Below are positions 21,101-34,327 of a DNA stretch of 64,000 bases, piece by piece. The translations under genes and the position numbers were made by a program. How positions within the stretch are numbered: position 1 is the first letter of the stretch; each line of letters starts with the position of its first letter. The notes beneath the pieces are model-generated. The model was not told where the DNA came from, ran no database searches, and worked only from the letters and a program-made list of their open reading frames with translations. This DNA is from Adineta ricciae (lineage: Eukaryota; Rotifera; Eurotatoria; Adinetida; Adinetidae): the NCBI GenBank assembly GCA_905250025.1, contig CAJNOJ010000025.1:211132-275131 (forward strand). Reading direction: 5' to 3'.

Positions 21101-24100
21101 ATGATCTATCTTCCATGTTACGCGAACGTTGCTATTTGAACATCCAAGTAGAACGTAATCTCGACAGTTCATTGAATCACGCATCGGCAACATACAGTGT
21201 CAAAGCTGATCTTTCTTCGGTTGATATTCTGATTGATACATATCAATACTCATTAGTACGTGGTATACTTGCTTACAATATCGGTGAACAATTAGAACAG
21301 CCTACCCGACCGGCAATGATGGTCGATGATCCATTATGTGTGTCGACAATTTTAACCGGTGATGTTTATCTCGACATGATATTTATAGTTCAAATGGACA
21401 ATGTCGGTTTTGAGATGTTGATACCCAATGATTCGAAACGCTATTCATTAGGCTATTGTGCGTTTATCAAATCGAACTTTTCCTTTGAAAAATATTCGAA
21501 TAACGACCAAGTTCTTGACTTAACATGTTCATCGATAAAATTAACGGATACACGTCCAGAACACTCGAACCAATTTCGTGAGATTCTTATTTCATCGTCA
21601 TCCATGGCAACAAGTACAAGTCAAATGCAATTAGAAGTGCATTTACTATCAAAGAAAACGGATGAGAAGTACACAATTGTATTGAATCATACTCGAATCG
21701 TTTTTATTGTTGATTGGCTGTTAAAACTAAATGATTTCCTCAATTCATTTCAACAAGTACCTATGCAAATCAACCCAGTCATGTCAGTTGCTCCAATTCA
21801 AATTAAGAAATTATTCGAATTACGATTAAATTTCAATAAATCTGAACTTGTTCTCGTTCAAACAACAAACAATCTAGAATCGAACGCATTAGTTCTCAGT
21901 GGCATCATGAATTTAACTTACCGAGAAGCCATGCGTGAACATCCAATGGAGTGTAGTCTCTTCAGTGTCACTCTATTTTCCTGTCAAATGAATAATATTC
22001 AATCAACGGCTGTCTCAATCATCGAGCCGATCAATATCACGTTTAATATTCATCTATCGAAAGATAAACAACAGGAAATATTTGAGGTTAATCTTCCTCA
22101 ATTGTTCATACGTTTATCCTATTCAGATATGAAGTTAATGCTATATATGTTTCAATCGATTAATAAACAGATTCATCAAGCACAATCACGTGATGTCATA
22201 CCGAAATATAAGATATCGCCGCCAACAAAACGCCTATCGATTGATAATGAACTTCTGATGGAATATTGTCCAGAAGATAGTCAAGTCGATTTTCGTATTC
22301 GATCAGCCATTGCATCGAATATCGGTGAACATCAACGACAACTGTCCATTATTGAAAACACAAAAGAAAAGACATCGAAATTATTTCTAAATATTCATTC
22401 CATCAAATTTGTTTGTGAACAAATAGCTCTCTGTTTAATCGATGATTGCCTAAATGCAAATATTCCTTTATTAAATCTAACATTTAAGACTATTAAATTC
22501 GTCATGACTGAATACGAAACATATCGTTTGCATCAAGCAGATTTAGAAATGAATATTGATTATTACAATCGTTTGTTGTCTGGTTACGAACCATTCATTG
22601 AGTTATGGCAATTACAATTAACATTGAAAACATCGGATATTCGAACATCATTAGCGATCTGTTCGAGCCATTTATTGAACATCAATTATACCAAAACTAT
22701 GCATCAATTGTATGATCTAGTCAGAAATAATTGGCTAGAAGATTATTATAATTCAACTGATACCAATAAAGAGAATATGTGTTTTCGCCAACCGAAACCT
22801 TTCGAACCTTATTGTTTTAAGAATCTTGTCGGACAACCAGTCAGATTTAAAACATGGTTATCATCACAACAACGATTTGATCGGAATGAACACGTTGTGG
22901 AATACAATGAAACCAAATCATTTATTTTTCCTGTTGAACCAACGGTATCAGCACCACCGCTACCGTCAACAGTTACAAGATTTGCTCTAAATAAGGAGCC
23001 TCAAACCCTATCACCTTCATCATCGTACTCTGATAGACGATTGCTCATATGCGTAGATGGTTGGGAATGGTTACAGCCGATATTCATCGATCGTGTCGGA
23101 ACCTTTTTTCGTCTTGCTGTGCCATCGAGTGATCGGCTACAAAAACCTGTTCTTGTGTTTATTGATGTTACAATGACGGAGAATTCAATGCGTTTAATAA
23201 CAATCCGATCTGCTATTGAAATACGTAACCAATTATTAACACCGGTTGATCTGCGATTGAAATGTGGTTCGGGATCATTGCATGATATTCGATTGGAACC
23301 AAATGAAGTTCGATCATTGCCGTTGCAATTTTGTTCGACGCTGAGACAGTTTCAAGTTCGACCAACAGATTTTGGATTTAATTATTGCGGAGAACCGATT
23401 GACTGGATGAAGATTGCTAATGAACAACGACGACGCGTACAACAACAGCAATCGAAGGAAGAAAAGTAAGCCTATACGAAAATCTTCTTAGGTCATTTTC
23501 TAAGATGTATTTTTAGTCCTGATAACGATTCATCAGCGGAAACGAATTCGTTACAACGTCATCGTGACATCAACTCTACTGATCGTCTTTCATTCTTTTG
23601 TACATGCAATATGGTTGGCAATGAATCTGTTTACTACGTGTGCGTTCAATCGAAACGAACTCGTCTATTAGCCTACAAAGACCATATCCTATCTGCATAT
23701 CAATTATCAATTCTTTCGCCACTAATCATTAACAATTTACTTCCATGTGATTTATTCTTTCAATTATACCCTTACCCACTTAAAGTCCGATTGAATCCAT
23801 ACAAGTCTCATCGTGAACATACTCTGAACATCGGTGAAGCAATTAACATAATCTTCGCCACAGATGTTTATCAAATGAGTAAGCCAATACGCGTACCATC
23901 GATTAATGATCTGAATCTGATGAAATATCATCGCCAACGGGTGGTATTCTACGATAGTATCCAACGAATTCTATTAGTAGACGTGACGATCGTTTGTTCG
24001 ATTCGACATCGATTGAAAATATCCGTTTCCGTACCGTATGTTCTGCTTAATAAAAGTGGTATACCATTAGTCTTCAAGCAAGAAGGTGCGACGAATGAAG

Positions 24101-27100
24101 CAGCTGGTCAAACGCACGAGCATGAAATAGCTCGTAGTCGTGAGCCATTATTATTTTCATTTAGTGATCAAGATGCATCTCATGCATGCATGATGAAAGT
24201 AGGATCAGGTTTACATAAAAATGATGATGGTCATCCATTATGGTCACAACGGTTTAATTTAGGTAAAAATCTGTCTTTTCTTTTGTTTTATTTTTTTGTA
24301 GCAACAACTATTGTTTTGTTTAGAACGAGGTTCAAGTTATCGTCAATTATATGTTCGCTCTCCTCATGGATCCCCCGATTGGATTTATTATATTGGTATC
24401 GATGTTCGTCAAGGTAAAGGACGCTTGCGTCGAACAAATTTCATCTTTCTCAGCACACGTTACATGATCAGCAATCAATGTTCTTACGATCTATCAATCG
24501 CTCAACGACATATCGTTCGAGCCATGTTGCAAACAGGTGATCGTAGTGATTTAGAACAGAATTGTTTACACGTGTTGAAAGACTCGAATGTGGCATACCA
24601 TTGGCCAAGAAGTGATCTCGATCAATTACTGTGCGTTCGCGTTATTAACAATCCTCAATATCGGCATATCTATTGGTCGGGCGGTTTTCTAATTGATCAG
24701 GTCAATGGATTTCATATTAATTTAAGATATGGAAATAATCAATGTTTAATCCTAAGGTAAGTTAAGATAGTTTGAATGAAACAAATCGTTCAGAATCGCT
24801 ACCATTTCAGAGTACAAGTGATTGAACGTGGTGGTACATTCTTTGTTGTCTTTATGGATTCGAATCAAATGCCAGCACCACTGCGTATTGTAAATCTTTC
24901 TGATGTTCCTATACAGTTTTATCAAAGTGAAACACGAGAAGATTTAACACATCTACGGGCATTTATTCAACCGCATCAATCGATTGATTATGCATGGGAT
25001 GAGCCAACACTTCGCCAAACAGTCACATGTTCTGTGGTTGGTGGTACAAAAGAAACTTATGATTTACAAAGATTCTATCAAGGAGAAAACTTGTGTTACG
25101 AAAATTATATCTGTTTAGCACTTGAAGAAACCTTTCGTGACGAGCCATCGATACAATATCAATCCAAACGTTCGCTACAAAAATCGAGTTCAATGAATCA
25201 AGACAGTCCTTTCCATTTATCTAATCGAAAACAACTAGTAATTGATCATATCCATGGTCAGTTAGTACTCGCACGACGCGAAGAAAACAAACGGTCACAA
25301 TTATGGCGTATGACCAGCAGCGGTTTGTTGGTTCATACGGGTTCATCATTACCACGTGATTGGAGCAATAAAAACGACACATTAGATGACATTCGACAAG
25401 CATTTGTACTCGATATCGAAGAACTGTCCACAAATACGTCGATGAATGTTAATTCTACAACACGTTTCACTCGTCTAGTTATTCGTCGATATGATCCAAA
25501 ACGAACACTGACACAGACATGGAGATTTCTTGAAGATGGCTATTTATGTATGGGACAGACACAAATGTGTGTACAAGTAGCTGGTGAATTAAAAGAAAAC
25601 GGTGTTGTCGTACTTGGACCACGTCAGTTTAATAAAGGTGGAAGTATAATTTCACCCACACCTGCAATGCACATTCGTCCACATCGACGTCTACAAGGTT
25701 CAGGTCTTCTATCGGTACGAACATATGCTGATGGGCCTACACGTGTTTTGGAAATCGCAAATGTTACCACATCAAGTCCCGCGGAAACACCTAAAAGCGA
25801 AACTGTTGCGATATCGCCAATGATTAGTAACAATACTCCAGCGATGATCTATCGTATTGATCTTCGTCTTGAAGTAGGTATTGGTATATCAGTGATTAAT
25901 TCTATGGGTCGTGAATCGGAAGAACTTCTCTATATCATATTAAATGATATCCATCTTGAATACAAGGACGAAAATAATGCACAAACGATCGATGCTACTA
26001 TTGGTACAATTATCATCTCTAATCAGTTATTGATGACATCAACACCATGCTTACTCTATGCGACGTATGAAGACGATGTCTCGATTCATTCTGCTGTTCG
26101 TTTACAAGCAAGTTTACAAAAACCAAGTGCTAATTATAAGTAAGTATTTTGACTGTAAGTGATAAGTCATTTGTTTCACCTGCTTTTCTCCTGTTTAGAC
26201 AACTATACATTTTCCAAAATTTGTTAATTACACTGAGTTCGATCACCATTCAGATCGATGAAACTTTATTATGGAAATTAGTTGACTTCTTTAGTATTGA
26301 TTTCTCCTCCTCATCATCATCCAACAAAAAATCCAACACAAATGATCAAATCTATGATTTAGACGAAGGAGAATACGATACACAACGCCTCTTATCGCTT
26401 TTAACATCAACACAAGCAACACGGATCTATTTTAATGAACTATCGTTGTCACCAATCTACCTTAACCTAAGTGTATATTGTGGAAATTCTCGATCGTTGC
26501 CAACTCATTTACTAACCATAAAACGACGTGCACCGTTTCCTTTAATACGTTTCGAAAATGCCCAAATTCATTTAAAACCCTATGAAAAAGTGCACGTGTT
26601 CAATACCTACGATTTCTTTTTACTTGCACTCACTACGCATTATGTCGATGAACTCAAACGACAAGCATTTAAAATTCTTGGCAGTGTCGATTTTCTTGGA
26701 AATCCGTTAGGTCTATTCAATGACGTTACAGATGGCTTTGCTAGTCTTGTTGATCATGGTAGCGTAACAGGGTTAGTAAAGAATGTAGCTCATGGTGTAG
26801 CTGATTCAACATCAAAATTTACTGGAACACTATCTTATGGAATCGGTAAACTTGCTCTCGACGAAGAACATGATGATATGCGTGAAGCAATTGCAAATAA
26901 TTATCGTGGATCATCGATCAATCATGTCATCGGTGGAACAGTAGGCTTAGCTGCTGGATTTATCGGTGGTCTTACTTCGATCATCACACAGCCATATAAA
27001 GGTGTGGTAGAAGATGGTGTAGGTGGATTAGTTAAAGGTTTTGCAAAAGGTATTGTCGGAACAGTAAGCAAACCGGTGGTTGGAATATTGGATTTTGCTA

Positions 27101-27925
27101 ATGGTTTAGCATTAGCAGTAAAAGAAGGATCACGTTCATCAAATTCAATATTAAGAAGTCGTATGCGAACAACACGATGTCCAACGAATATCTTTGGACT
27201 TCTTCAGCCATATTCAGATTTTGATTCTCGAGGGCAACTTTTGCTCTATCAAATGAATAAAGGTGATTTAACAGAACGATACATAACACGATTGACACTT
27301 TCACAAACACCTGCTAATTCTTCATCGAAAAGAAAACTCGACAATACAAGTAATGACGAATACGCAATTGATCGACGCAGTTGTTGCGTACATGTACGTC
27401 TTCTTTACATATTTCATCTAAAACAAAAATAATTCGAAATATCTGTTCTAGGCAATGATTACATCTCAACGTATAATTATCTATCGAACGGCTACTAATC
27501 AAGATGAATCTGAATATGAAGTTATACATGACTTTGATTTTAGTTCAATTGCAAATGTTGTTATAATAGGTTTGTTTTCTTCTTCTTTAAAATTTCTAAT
27601 TCATTCTTCATCTGTTTTGATGTTTATAGAAGATGAACATCGTCGACCCTACGTGCAATTCCTCCTTAATAATCAATCACATCGCTCCATAAAACCATCA
27701 GCGGTAACCGGTGGAAATCAGTATCAACAAACAGTATTACGATGTGATTTACATGATCGTGCATTACGATTGATTAGCGATATTCAACGAGCACGAGAGA
27801 TTTTCGAGGAAGAAAAATTAACTTATATTCCACCAGACGGCGAACAAGATGGCGATGATGATGATGACGATGGTAATGATATTTCAAGTGAACAACCAGT
27901 AGATGAACCAGTGCAAATGAGTTGA
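15109..27925 (+). CDS. VPS13D: VPS13D bridge-like lipid transfer protein
   Basis: VPS13 proteins are long hydrophobic grooves that move phospholipids in bulk between organelles at contact sites; VPS13D serves mitochondria, peroxisomes and ER. I read ten exons (introns at 16842, 19035, 20235, 23466, 24263, 24757, 26140, 27394 and 27570, each 46-61 bp) that sum to an exact 4,107 codons plus stop, against 4,388 in human. The N-terminal chorein motif reads MFEAIIASLLKGYVARYVD. A VAB/SHR-type region spans roughly 22.8-24.7 kb. A ricin-type beta-trefoil segment (QLWRMTSSGLLVH, then QTWRFLEDGYLCMG) at about 25.2-25.6 kb is the feature that separates VPS13D from A, B and C. The C-terminal block GSVDFLGNPLGLFNDV to GTVSKPVVGILDF and a final PH-like segment follow. 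I could not find the UBA domain of vertebrate VPS13D by eye. Confidence 0.94.
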
Positions 27926-28082
27926 TTGAATTTACTCAACAAAAGTCTTCCATTGTGCAGATGATTTATTTGTATGTTCAACAGCCATGCCAATTAATGA
28001 TTGTTTATTTCTTTATTTTGAGTGCTGACCATTCCGTCCACATTTATTGTTTCTAAACATCTGTAGCACTTGTGTTGCGCAC

Positions 28083-28088
28083 AATAAA
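28083..28088 (+). terminator. VPS13D poly(A) signal AATAAA
   Basis: The hexamer lies 158 bp past the VPS13D stop, in a 314 bp gap (27926-28239) that holds no other recognisable feature. Confidence 0.5.
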
Positions 28089-28239
28089 ACTAATTTTCTT
28101 TTATTTATACAAGAAATAGAGGTGATGGCAACATACTGCTGTTCTAGTTTGTTCTCATGAAATTTTCATTCGATTGTTTTCTTTTCTAATATACATACGT
28201 ATATAAATAAATAATTTTAGAGAAAACAGTTTCTAACAT

Positions 28240-29292
28240 ATGGATGCAGCAGCATGTAAAAAACTGTTCGAATTGTGCTCACAATCGTTGAGTAACACCG
28301 AGGTTGGTTATTCGATTTTCATGCGACAAACACTTGTATCGCCTTTTTATAGAATGAAAAGTTTTTTGAAGCGTGTCAATTACTTTGTTCAGTTATTCCA
28401 ACGATATCGGATGTATGATCGATCACTTTCGAAATCTCTTTTCAATATATTTCATTAGGATGTTTTCCAATCTTTACCGGACACGATTCTTCTCGATCCG
28501 CTGGGTAATTTATTACAATGTCGCCTTCGTAAGTAGATCGACATGTTCATTCAATATTAAGAGATGTGTTTAGGAAACGAACAACGTGCTATTCTTCTCG
28601 ATGTCTACGCTTGTCTAATCGAAAAACATAAATCAACAGCATTTCTTTGCAAACATGACAAGAAAAGATTCACACTATTGGTACTCCTTTGTGCTGTTGA
28701 AGTGCGCATGATGGTAGAAAATCCTCAAATTAATGAAGTAACCTCTTTGCCATCATTCAAATAGTGTTGTTCGCTAATCATTCATATTTGATATTGACTA
28801 GATTTTAGCACGTCAACAACATTTAGCGGCTTGTTATTTGATTATTGAATATACGATAGCGATTATCTGTCAATCGGATGAATTAACTGATGATGAGGTT
28901 TCATCCGTTCTATCGAAATTACTAGAAATGTTTCATGGGTGTATATTCTTCGTCGATCAAATCATCGATAATGTCGAAGATAAACAAGTTAGATCGTGAT
29001 GCTATATTTTTCTTACAATTCATTCCTTTACTCCGTAGGCGTTTGACACAGTTCTTCAAGCAACGATTCGATTATTAGGAATATGGCTCAGTCAAGAACC
29101 TGTCGCACTACAAAGCACAGTGCAACCTCGTCTAAACAAATGGATGCAATATGGGTAATAGAGATTAGTTTTGTAGTAATTCCTATTCCAGTATTGTCTC
29201 GTTCGTTTAGACTGAATTCACCAGCGTGTCAGGAGACTTTCAAACGATTTCTTGAACCGATTTCAATAAATTATGAACAAGAAGATGAATGA
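28240..29292 (+). CDS. Neurochondrin-like protein, short central fragment
   Basis: Neurochondrin is a helical-repeat (armadillo-like) cytoplasmic protein of about 730 residues, linked to signalling and neurite growth. I read six exons giving roughly 230-240 residues: MDAAACKKLFELC, DVFQSLPDTILLDPLGN, then FTLLVLLCAVEVRMMVEN, HLAACYLIIEYTIAII and IRLLGIWLSQEPVALQ. These line up in order with the central neurochondrin blocks (LLVNLACVEVRLALE, VTACYALMELG, VRILGAWLAEE). Both the first 280 or so residues and the C-terminal third of the family are missing, and the 314 bp upstream gap cannot hold them. It has an ATG, good splice sites and a proper stop, so it may be a functional short paralogue; a decayed copy is also possible. 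Confidence 0.65.
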
Positions 29293-29856
29293 TATTTCAT
29301 CGACTACATCGTCATTCCATCATAGTACTGAAATGAATTCTGTCACGTGTACAATGTTTTTTATTGTCTCGAAAATCTACCATTTTTCTAATCATACAAC
29401 ATGGATACATTGAGATGTTCGAGCATACCTTTTCTACACAATGTGGTGATGATGATGAGCAACAATTTAAAAAAAAATCTCTAGTAGAACAATCATAGCC
29501 TCAAATAGATATACATGTCGTAAAATCTCAGCTCAAATCATGAAAATTGATGATACGCATATATTGAATTGAGAAAATAGCACTGAACATTTTCATTTGA
29601 TTGCTAATGTTTTTAATTTTGTCGATACATCAGAATGTATAGTTATATATATAACCAATGCAATTCAGATGTCGCCAGTTGCCATTATCCAATGTATAAC
29701 ACTTGTGATTTGTCACAGTGGAATCGTCAAAATAGTAAGCGAATGACTGATGTTGTTTGACAAAAGGTCGAATGCAACAAAAGAGAATTTCATCTCATAT
29801 GCTTCATCAAGAGTGACATTGCTAATTGTTTCTTACCATATTAGATATATCGTACG
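29293..29856. other. Intergenic, neurochondrin-like to spinster
   Basis: 564 bp of AT-rich sequence with no coding signature recognised. It must contain the spinster promoter or trans-splice acceptor; one acceptor-like site (ccatattag) lies 13 bp before the ATG. Confidence 0.4.
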
Positions 29857-31976
29857 ATGACTGAAGAAGTTTCTGACATCACTTCAATGCTGATTCCTAA
29901 TAATGAAGAGCTGGTAATGTTTTTATATTGGTGTAAATATTATTCTTCATCTAAATATTGTAATGTAGTTTCTTATACCAAAGATAGCACCAAAAAGAAG
30001 GAAATATAAAAGTATCATCACTATGATTGTTTTATTTCTTATCAATTTATTGAATTTCATGGATCGATTCGCTATAGCAGGTCAGAACACAGCATACACC
30101 CTCACCCTAAATGCCTAATTGATCATTTCGTATTTTTAGGTGTCCTTGAATTAGTACAAGAATATTTCCATGTGAATGATAAGCAAGCTGGTCTTCTTCA
30201 GACAGTTTTCGTATGTAGCTATATGGCATTAGCACCACTTTTCGGTTACCTCGGGTAAAATTGGAGGCGATAGATCGACATATATAAACAAAAATATGTT
30301 TTAGAGATCGATTTAGTCGCAAAATAATGATCATATTAGGTGTATCACTTTGGTCCATGACGACTGTAGCTGGATCATTTGTCCCACCGAATGTAAAATT
30401 CGCTTTGTCGTTTTTTATCAATAACTTTTTTGTTTTGTTTTCTATTAGCTCTTTTGGCTATTTGTGTTATTGCGTAGTTTAGTCGGTGTCGGCGAAGCTT
30501 CGTACTCCTGCGTTGCTCCGACAATTATTGCTGATTTATTCACAAGTGACATGCGAACAACAATGTTGGCCGTTTTCAATATCGCTGTTCCACTCGGCGG
30601 GTAAGAACGAACTTGTGTTCTTCCGAGAGGAAAATCTCATTTTAATAATTGTATTTTCTAGTGGACTGGGGTATATTGTTGGATCATATGTAGCCAAAGC
30701 GTTCCATAACGATTGGCGATGGGCTCTACGAGTAATTTATTAATTTTTTTTTCGGCTGAATCAAATGACTTTTGCTTTGTTCTAATATAGGTCACACCTG
30801 TGTTTGGTGTTATTTGTGTTATTTTGTTGTGTTTCTTAGTAAAAGAACCACCACGTGGTGATGCGGATGGTGCTCAGATGCAGAAACGATCTAATTGGTT
30901 TTTTGACGTAAAACAAGTTCTAAAAATGTTCGTGATCACATAATCTTAATCAAAAATATGTTTTTATCGCGTTTTCTATTTAGAAAAACTTTCATTTTAA
31001 TAACGCTCGGATTTACTTGGGTATCATTCGCATTAGGATCACTTTCTTGGTGGGGACCAATTTTCCTTCAAAAAGCACATCGAGCAGAAGGTGGTACCGT
31101 TGACCCAAAAGATAAATCCAAGTAAAATATCATCGATTCATCGAAACGTCAACATATTTTTCGATTTGATTATTTTCTTTAATAGTGTAGCACTCTATTT
31201 TGGTATGATTACCTGTGGAGCTGGTATACTTGGTGTAGTACTTGGTAGTGAAATTGCCAAAAGGTATAAACTTGTTCGGCAAACGCATTAGTAATATAAA
31301 CGATGGTCTTTTTTAGATATCGGAAATATAATCGTCGTGCTGATCCAATTGTCTGTGGTATTGCTATTCTTCTTGCAATGCCGTTCTTATTCTGTGTACT
31401 ATTACTTGCAAAAGATCATCAGATTTTAACATGGATCTTTATTTTTATTGCTGAAACTTTAATGTGTAGTAATTGGGCATTGATTTCTGATATGTTAATG
31501 GTACGATTGATGTTTTTCCTATTGATTTATCTACATCTTCTTTTTCAGTATATTATCATTCCAACTCGACGTGCAACGGCAAGCTCTATTCAAATCTTCA
31601 TAATGCATCTTTTTGTATGTTTTCTCTCGTAGATAGCGGTTTTATATTTCAAATAATTTCCTTTGTAGGGTGATGCATCTAGTCCGTATATCGTTGGGCA
31701 AATCAGTGATTATTTTCAGCAGGGCGCAGATGACAAGCTAACACCGTGGATTGCATTGCGGAATGCATTAATGATCACACCTTTTGTTGCGACAGTCGGT
31801 GGCGCTGCTTTTCTGTTTGCAGCAGTATTCATTATTCGAGATCGTCGCCGAGCAGAACAAACAATCGAATGTATGTATTTCATCGAAAATGAATCTACTG
31901 ATTAACAAGAGAATCATCCATTCATTTCATAGCCCTGAGACCGTCGAATGATTACGGATTAACAGAAAAGGATTAG
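29857..31976 (+). CDS. Spinster-like MFS transporter (SPNS1 type)
   Basis: Spinster proteins are twelve-pass major facilitator transporters of late endosomes and lysosomes; SPNS1 exports lysophospholipids. The N-terminus [14 protein letters not shown] carries a cytoplasmic tail. TM1 reads [19 protein letters not shown], and the MFS motif-A loop after TM2 is [29 protein letters not shown] and [19 protein letters not shown] are typical of spinsters, and [14 protein letters not shown] lies before TM11. About ten exons of 50-200 bp with introns near 55 bp keep frame at the joins I checked; the last exon ends [14 protein letters not shown]. I place the start at the first in-frame ATG. Assignment to SPNS1 rather than SPNS2/3 is a family-level guess. 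An AATAAA follows at 31988-31993. Confidence 0.88.
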
Positions 31977-32480
31977 TTTAAGAGTGAAATAAAGTGCGTT
32001 TATCTATGCTCAACGATTTGATTGCTATTGCTCGTTCTCCCTATGAAACTTTCCGTTAGTTAGAAACAGAGAGACAGATTTTTGGTAAATTCTATGATTA
32101 TGTTTTGTTTCCTGATCATTTCCAGGTGCTCGCTATCATGCAAGTTAAAAATATTGAATAAGGTATGAACATTGCTCATTATTAGTTCTAACACTTCTAG
32201 AGGAGCAGTCCTTTTTCGAGGAGGAATTTGATCTATTCGCTCTTTTTTTTTAAATTTGAAATTGAAATGATAACCAATTGTTTTATTTATTTTTAGCTGC
32301 CGTCGATGATTTACAAACTTAATTTCACTTTTTTTCCACTATTTCTATTGTACGAATTTTTTCTGTAATTTATTACTGCCTGCAATCAAATACCATAATC
32401 AGTCGTTATTTTTGTTATTTGTTTTTTTTCCAAACATTGAATGAAAAGCTTTATATTTTGTAGATTGAAAGTAAGTTCTA
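31977..32480. other. Intergenic, spinster to SPFH gene
   Basis: The AATAAA at 31988-31993 ends the spinster transcript. The rest is T-rich with short poly-T runs. An acceptor-like ttttgtag sits about 18 bp before the next ATG. No gene is seen. Confidence 0.4.
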
Positions 32481-34277
32481 ATGAGTTCAGTGAAGAGATC
32501 ACCGTTAACATCGATTGAAGTAAGTGAACTTCTTCTACCCAAGAAAATCAGCATAACGAATATTTCAGAATCTTTCAACATCAGCGACTCCGGAAGAAAT
32601 CGAATTACGTGAATTAGTATGAGCTATATCTATTATTTATTCATCTGCTTAAAAGTTGCTTTTTCAAATCCTAGAACGAACCATTGTTACAGACAAATGA
32701 CGAAGCACCGTCATCAACACAGCCTCCGCCTTTCCCGTCAGAAATAGATGAAAGTAAGTTATCTACGTTCAACTAGTTGATTATGACTGAAAATTTCCAG
32801 CAACACCGTTGTCGTTGACTTCTGCCGATGACAATACAGAACCTCAAGTGGAGTTTCGACCAGAACCAGATGATGAAACAGATCTTCGACAACGTCGCAG
32901 TAGTAATGCCGGTCGCCGTCGTGATTCCGTATCGATGAATAGGTCAAGAAGACGTCAAAACGGTGCCATTCGGCAGATGGCACAAAATTTTTGGGCTGAG
33001 TAAGAACTTATTCTTTCTCGGATTCTTTCTATTCGCATATTTGTAGTTTATTTCCACGCGATAATCCTCAAGCGCGTCGTTTACCAATTCTAATTTTTGT
33101 GATATTTCTTGTTGTGATAGTTTTAACAATCATATGGATTTTATTTGGTTATACAAGTGTCGATTATGACGAAGTAAATTTTCTCGGAATACTTCACTTC
33201 TCCTGTACATTTCCTATGTGTATAGTTTGGTGTAACACACAACCTTTTCACTGGTGTGATGAACTTAAAAGAACCGTACTCAGCTGGCGTGTATCTCATT
33301 TTACCATGGCAAAGAATGATTACCTTTGATAAAATAGCGCGATATCAAAACTTCAAAGATTTAACGATATTTACTACCGATCAAGCAAGTGTTATTCTTG
33401 ATGCGACCATTGTTTATAGAATTAGGTAGGCGCATCATCGTCGACTTTCGCAATGAGATCATTTGTTATATTTAGACCTGACCAAATCGAACCTATTTGG
33501 TTAAATTTTGCCGATAAGCACGAAGAAGTTCTTCGACATGTTGCAAGTAACATTCTCCGTAATCACGGTAATCAGTTCTCCATTTACGATTATCGTGCAC
33601 GTCGAGAACATGTCGAATACCGCTTAGCTCGTACTCTGCAGCAAACATTATCAGGTGATTGTTGTCCAACATGTTGCCATACTCACACATGTTCGAAAAC
33701 GATCGAATATTCCTGTTCGTCGCTAACACATTGTACAAATGCCACGCAAACATGTACGAATGGGTATTTTGTTGATATTGACGCTGTTTACATCTTCAAA
33801 GTGTCTTTACCACAGCAAATTACCAAACGGTTGTATACATTAATGTTGAAACCGATCTTTACCGAAATTGCGGAAAGTCAAGAAAGTGCAGCTTTGGTTT
33901 GGATTGAAACAGAAAGACAGCGAAATGAGTTCTTGAACAAAGCACGGTTTGTCCTGATGAATGCATTAGCCAACAGTGAATTAACGCAAGAGAAAGCACG
34001 AATTCTTTTTCAGCAAAAGTTATTGAAACAATTAAGTTCTTCGGAGCAAAATACATTTAATCGATTGGATGTTCAAACGATGATTGACAAATTATCAACA
34101 ACATTTCTCTTTGAATTGGGTCATTTGGTTAATTTGACACAAGTGGTTAATCATGACTATTTATTCACGAAATACAATGCTAATCTCAAACCTCAACAGA
34201 CAAACGATCTATTTGATTTTGTACCTGCTACAAACGTTTTTGATTTGACTGAATTTCTTTCCATACTTGATAATTAA
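32481..34277 (+). CDS. Single-pass membrane protein with SPFH/Band 7 domain and Cys-rich insert
   Basis: SPFH (stomatin/prohibitin/flotillin) domains scaffold membrane microdomains. I read about seven exons. The first 150 or so residues are polar and low complexity, ending in an Arg-rich stretch (RQRRSSNAGRRR). One strong membrane segment follows (LPILIFVIFLVVIVLTIIWILF), then the Band 7 start: LKEPYSAGVYLILPWQ, IFTTDQASVILDATIVYRI, and ILRNHGNQFSIYDYRARR. Inside the domain is an insert with ten cysteines in about 35 residues (CCPTCCHTHTCS to ATQTC), which stomatins do not have. A helical C-terminal half with QESAALVWIETERQRNEF resembles the stalk of the family. The insert and the Asn-Ala-Thr sequon suggest that this side is lumenal or extracellular. 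I know no named orthologue. CDK5 starts 50 bp after the stop. Confidence 0.75.
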
Positions 34278-34327
34278 TCTGCTTTTTTTTTTAAATCCAA
34301 GTATATCAATTTTAATACGTATTTTAG

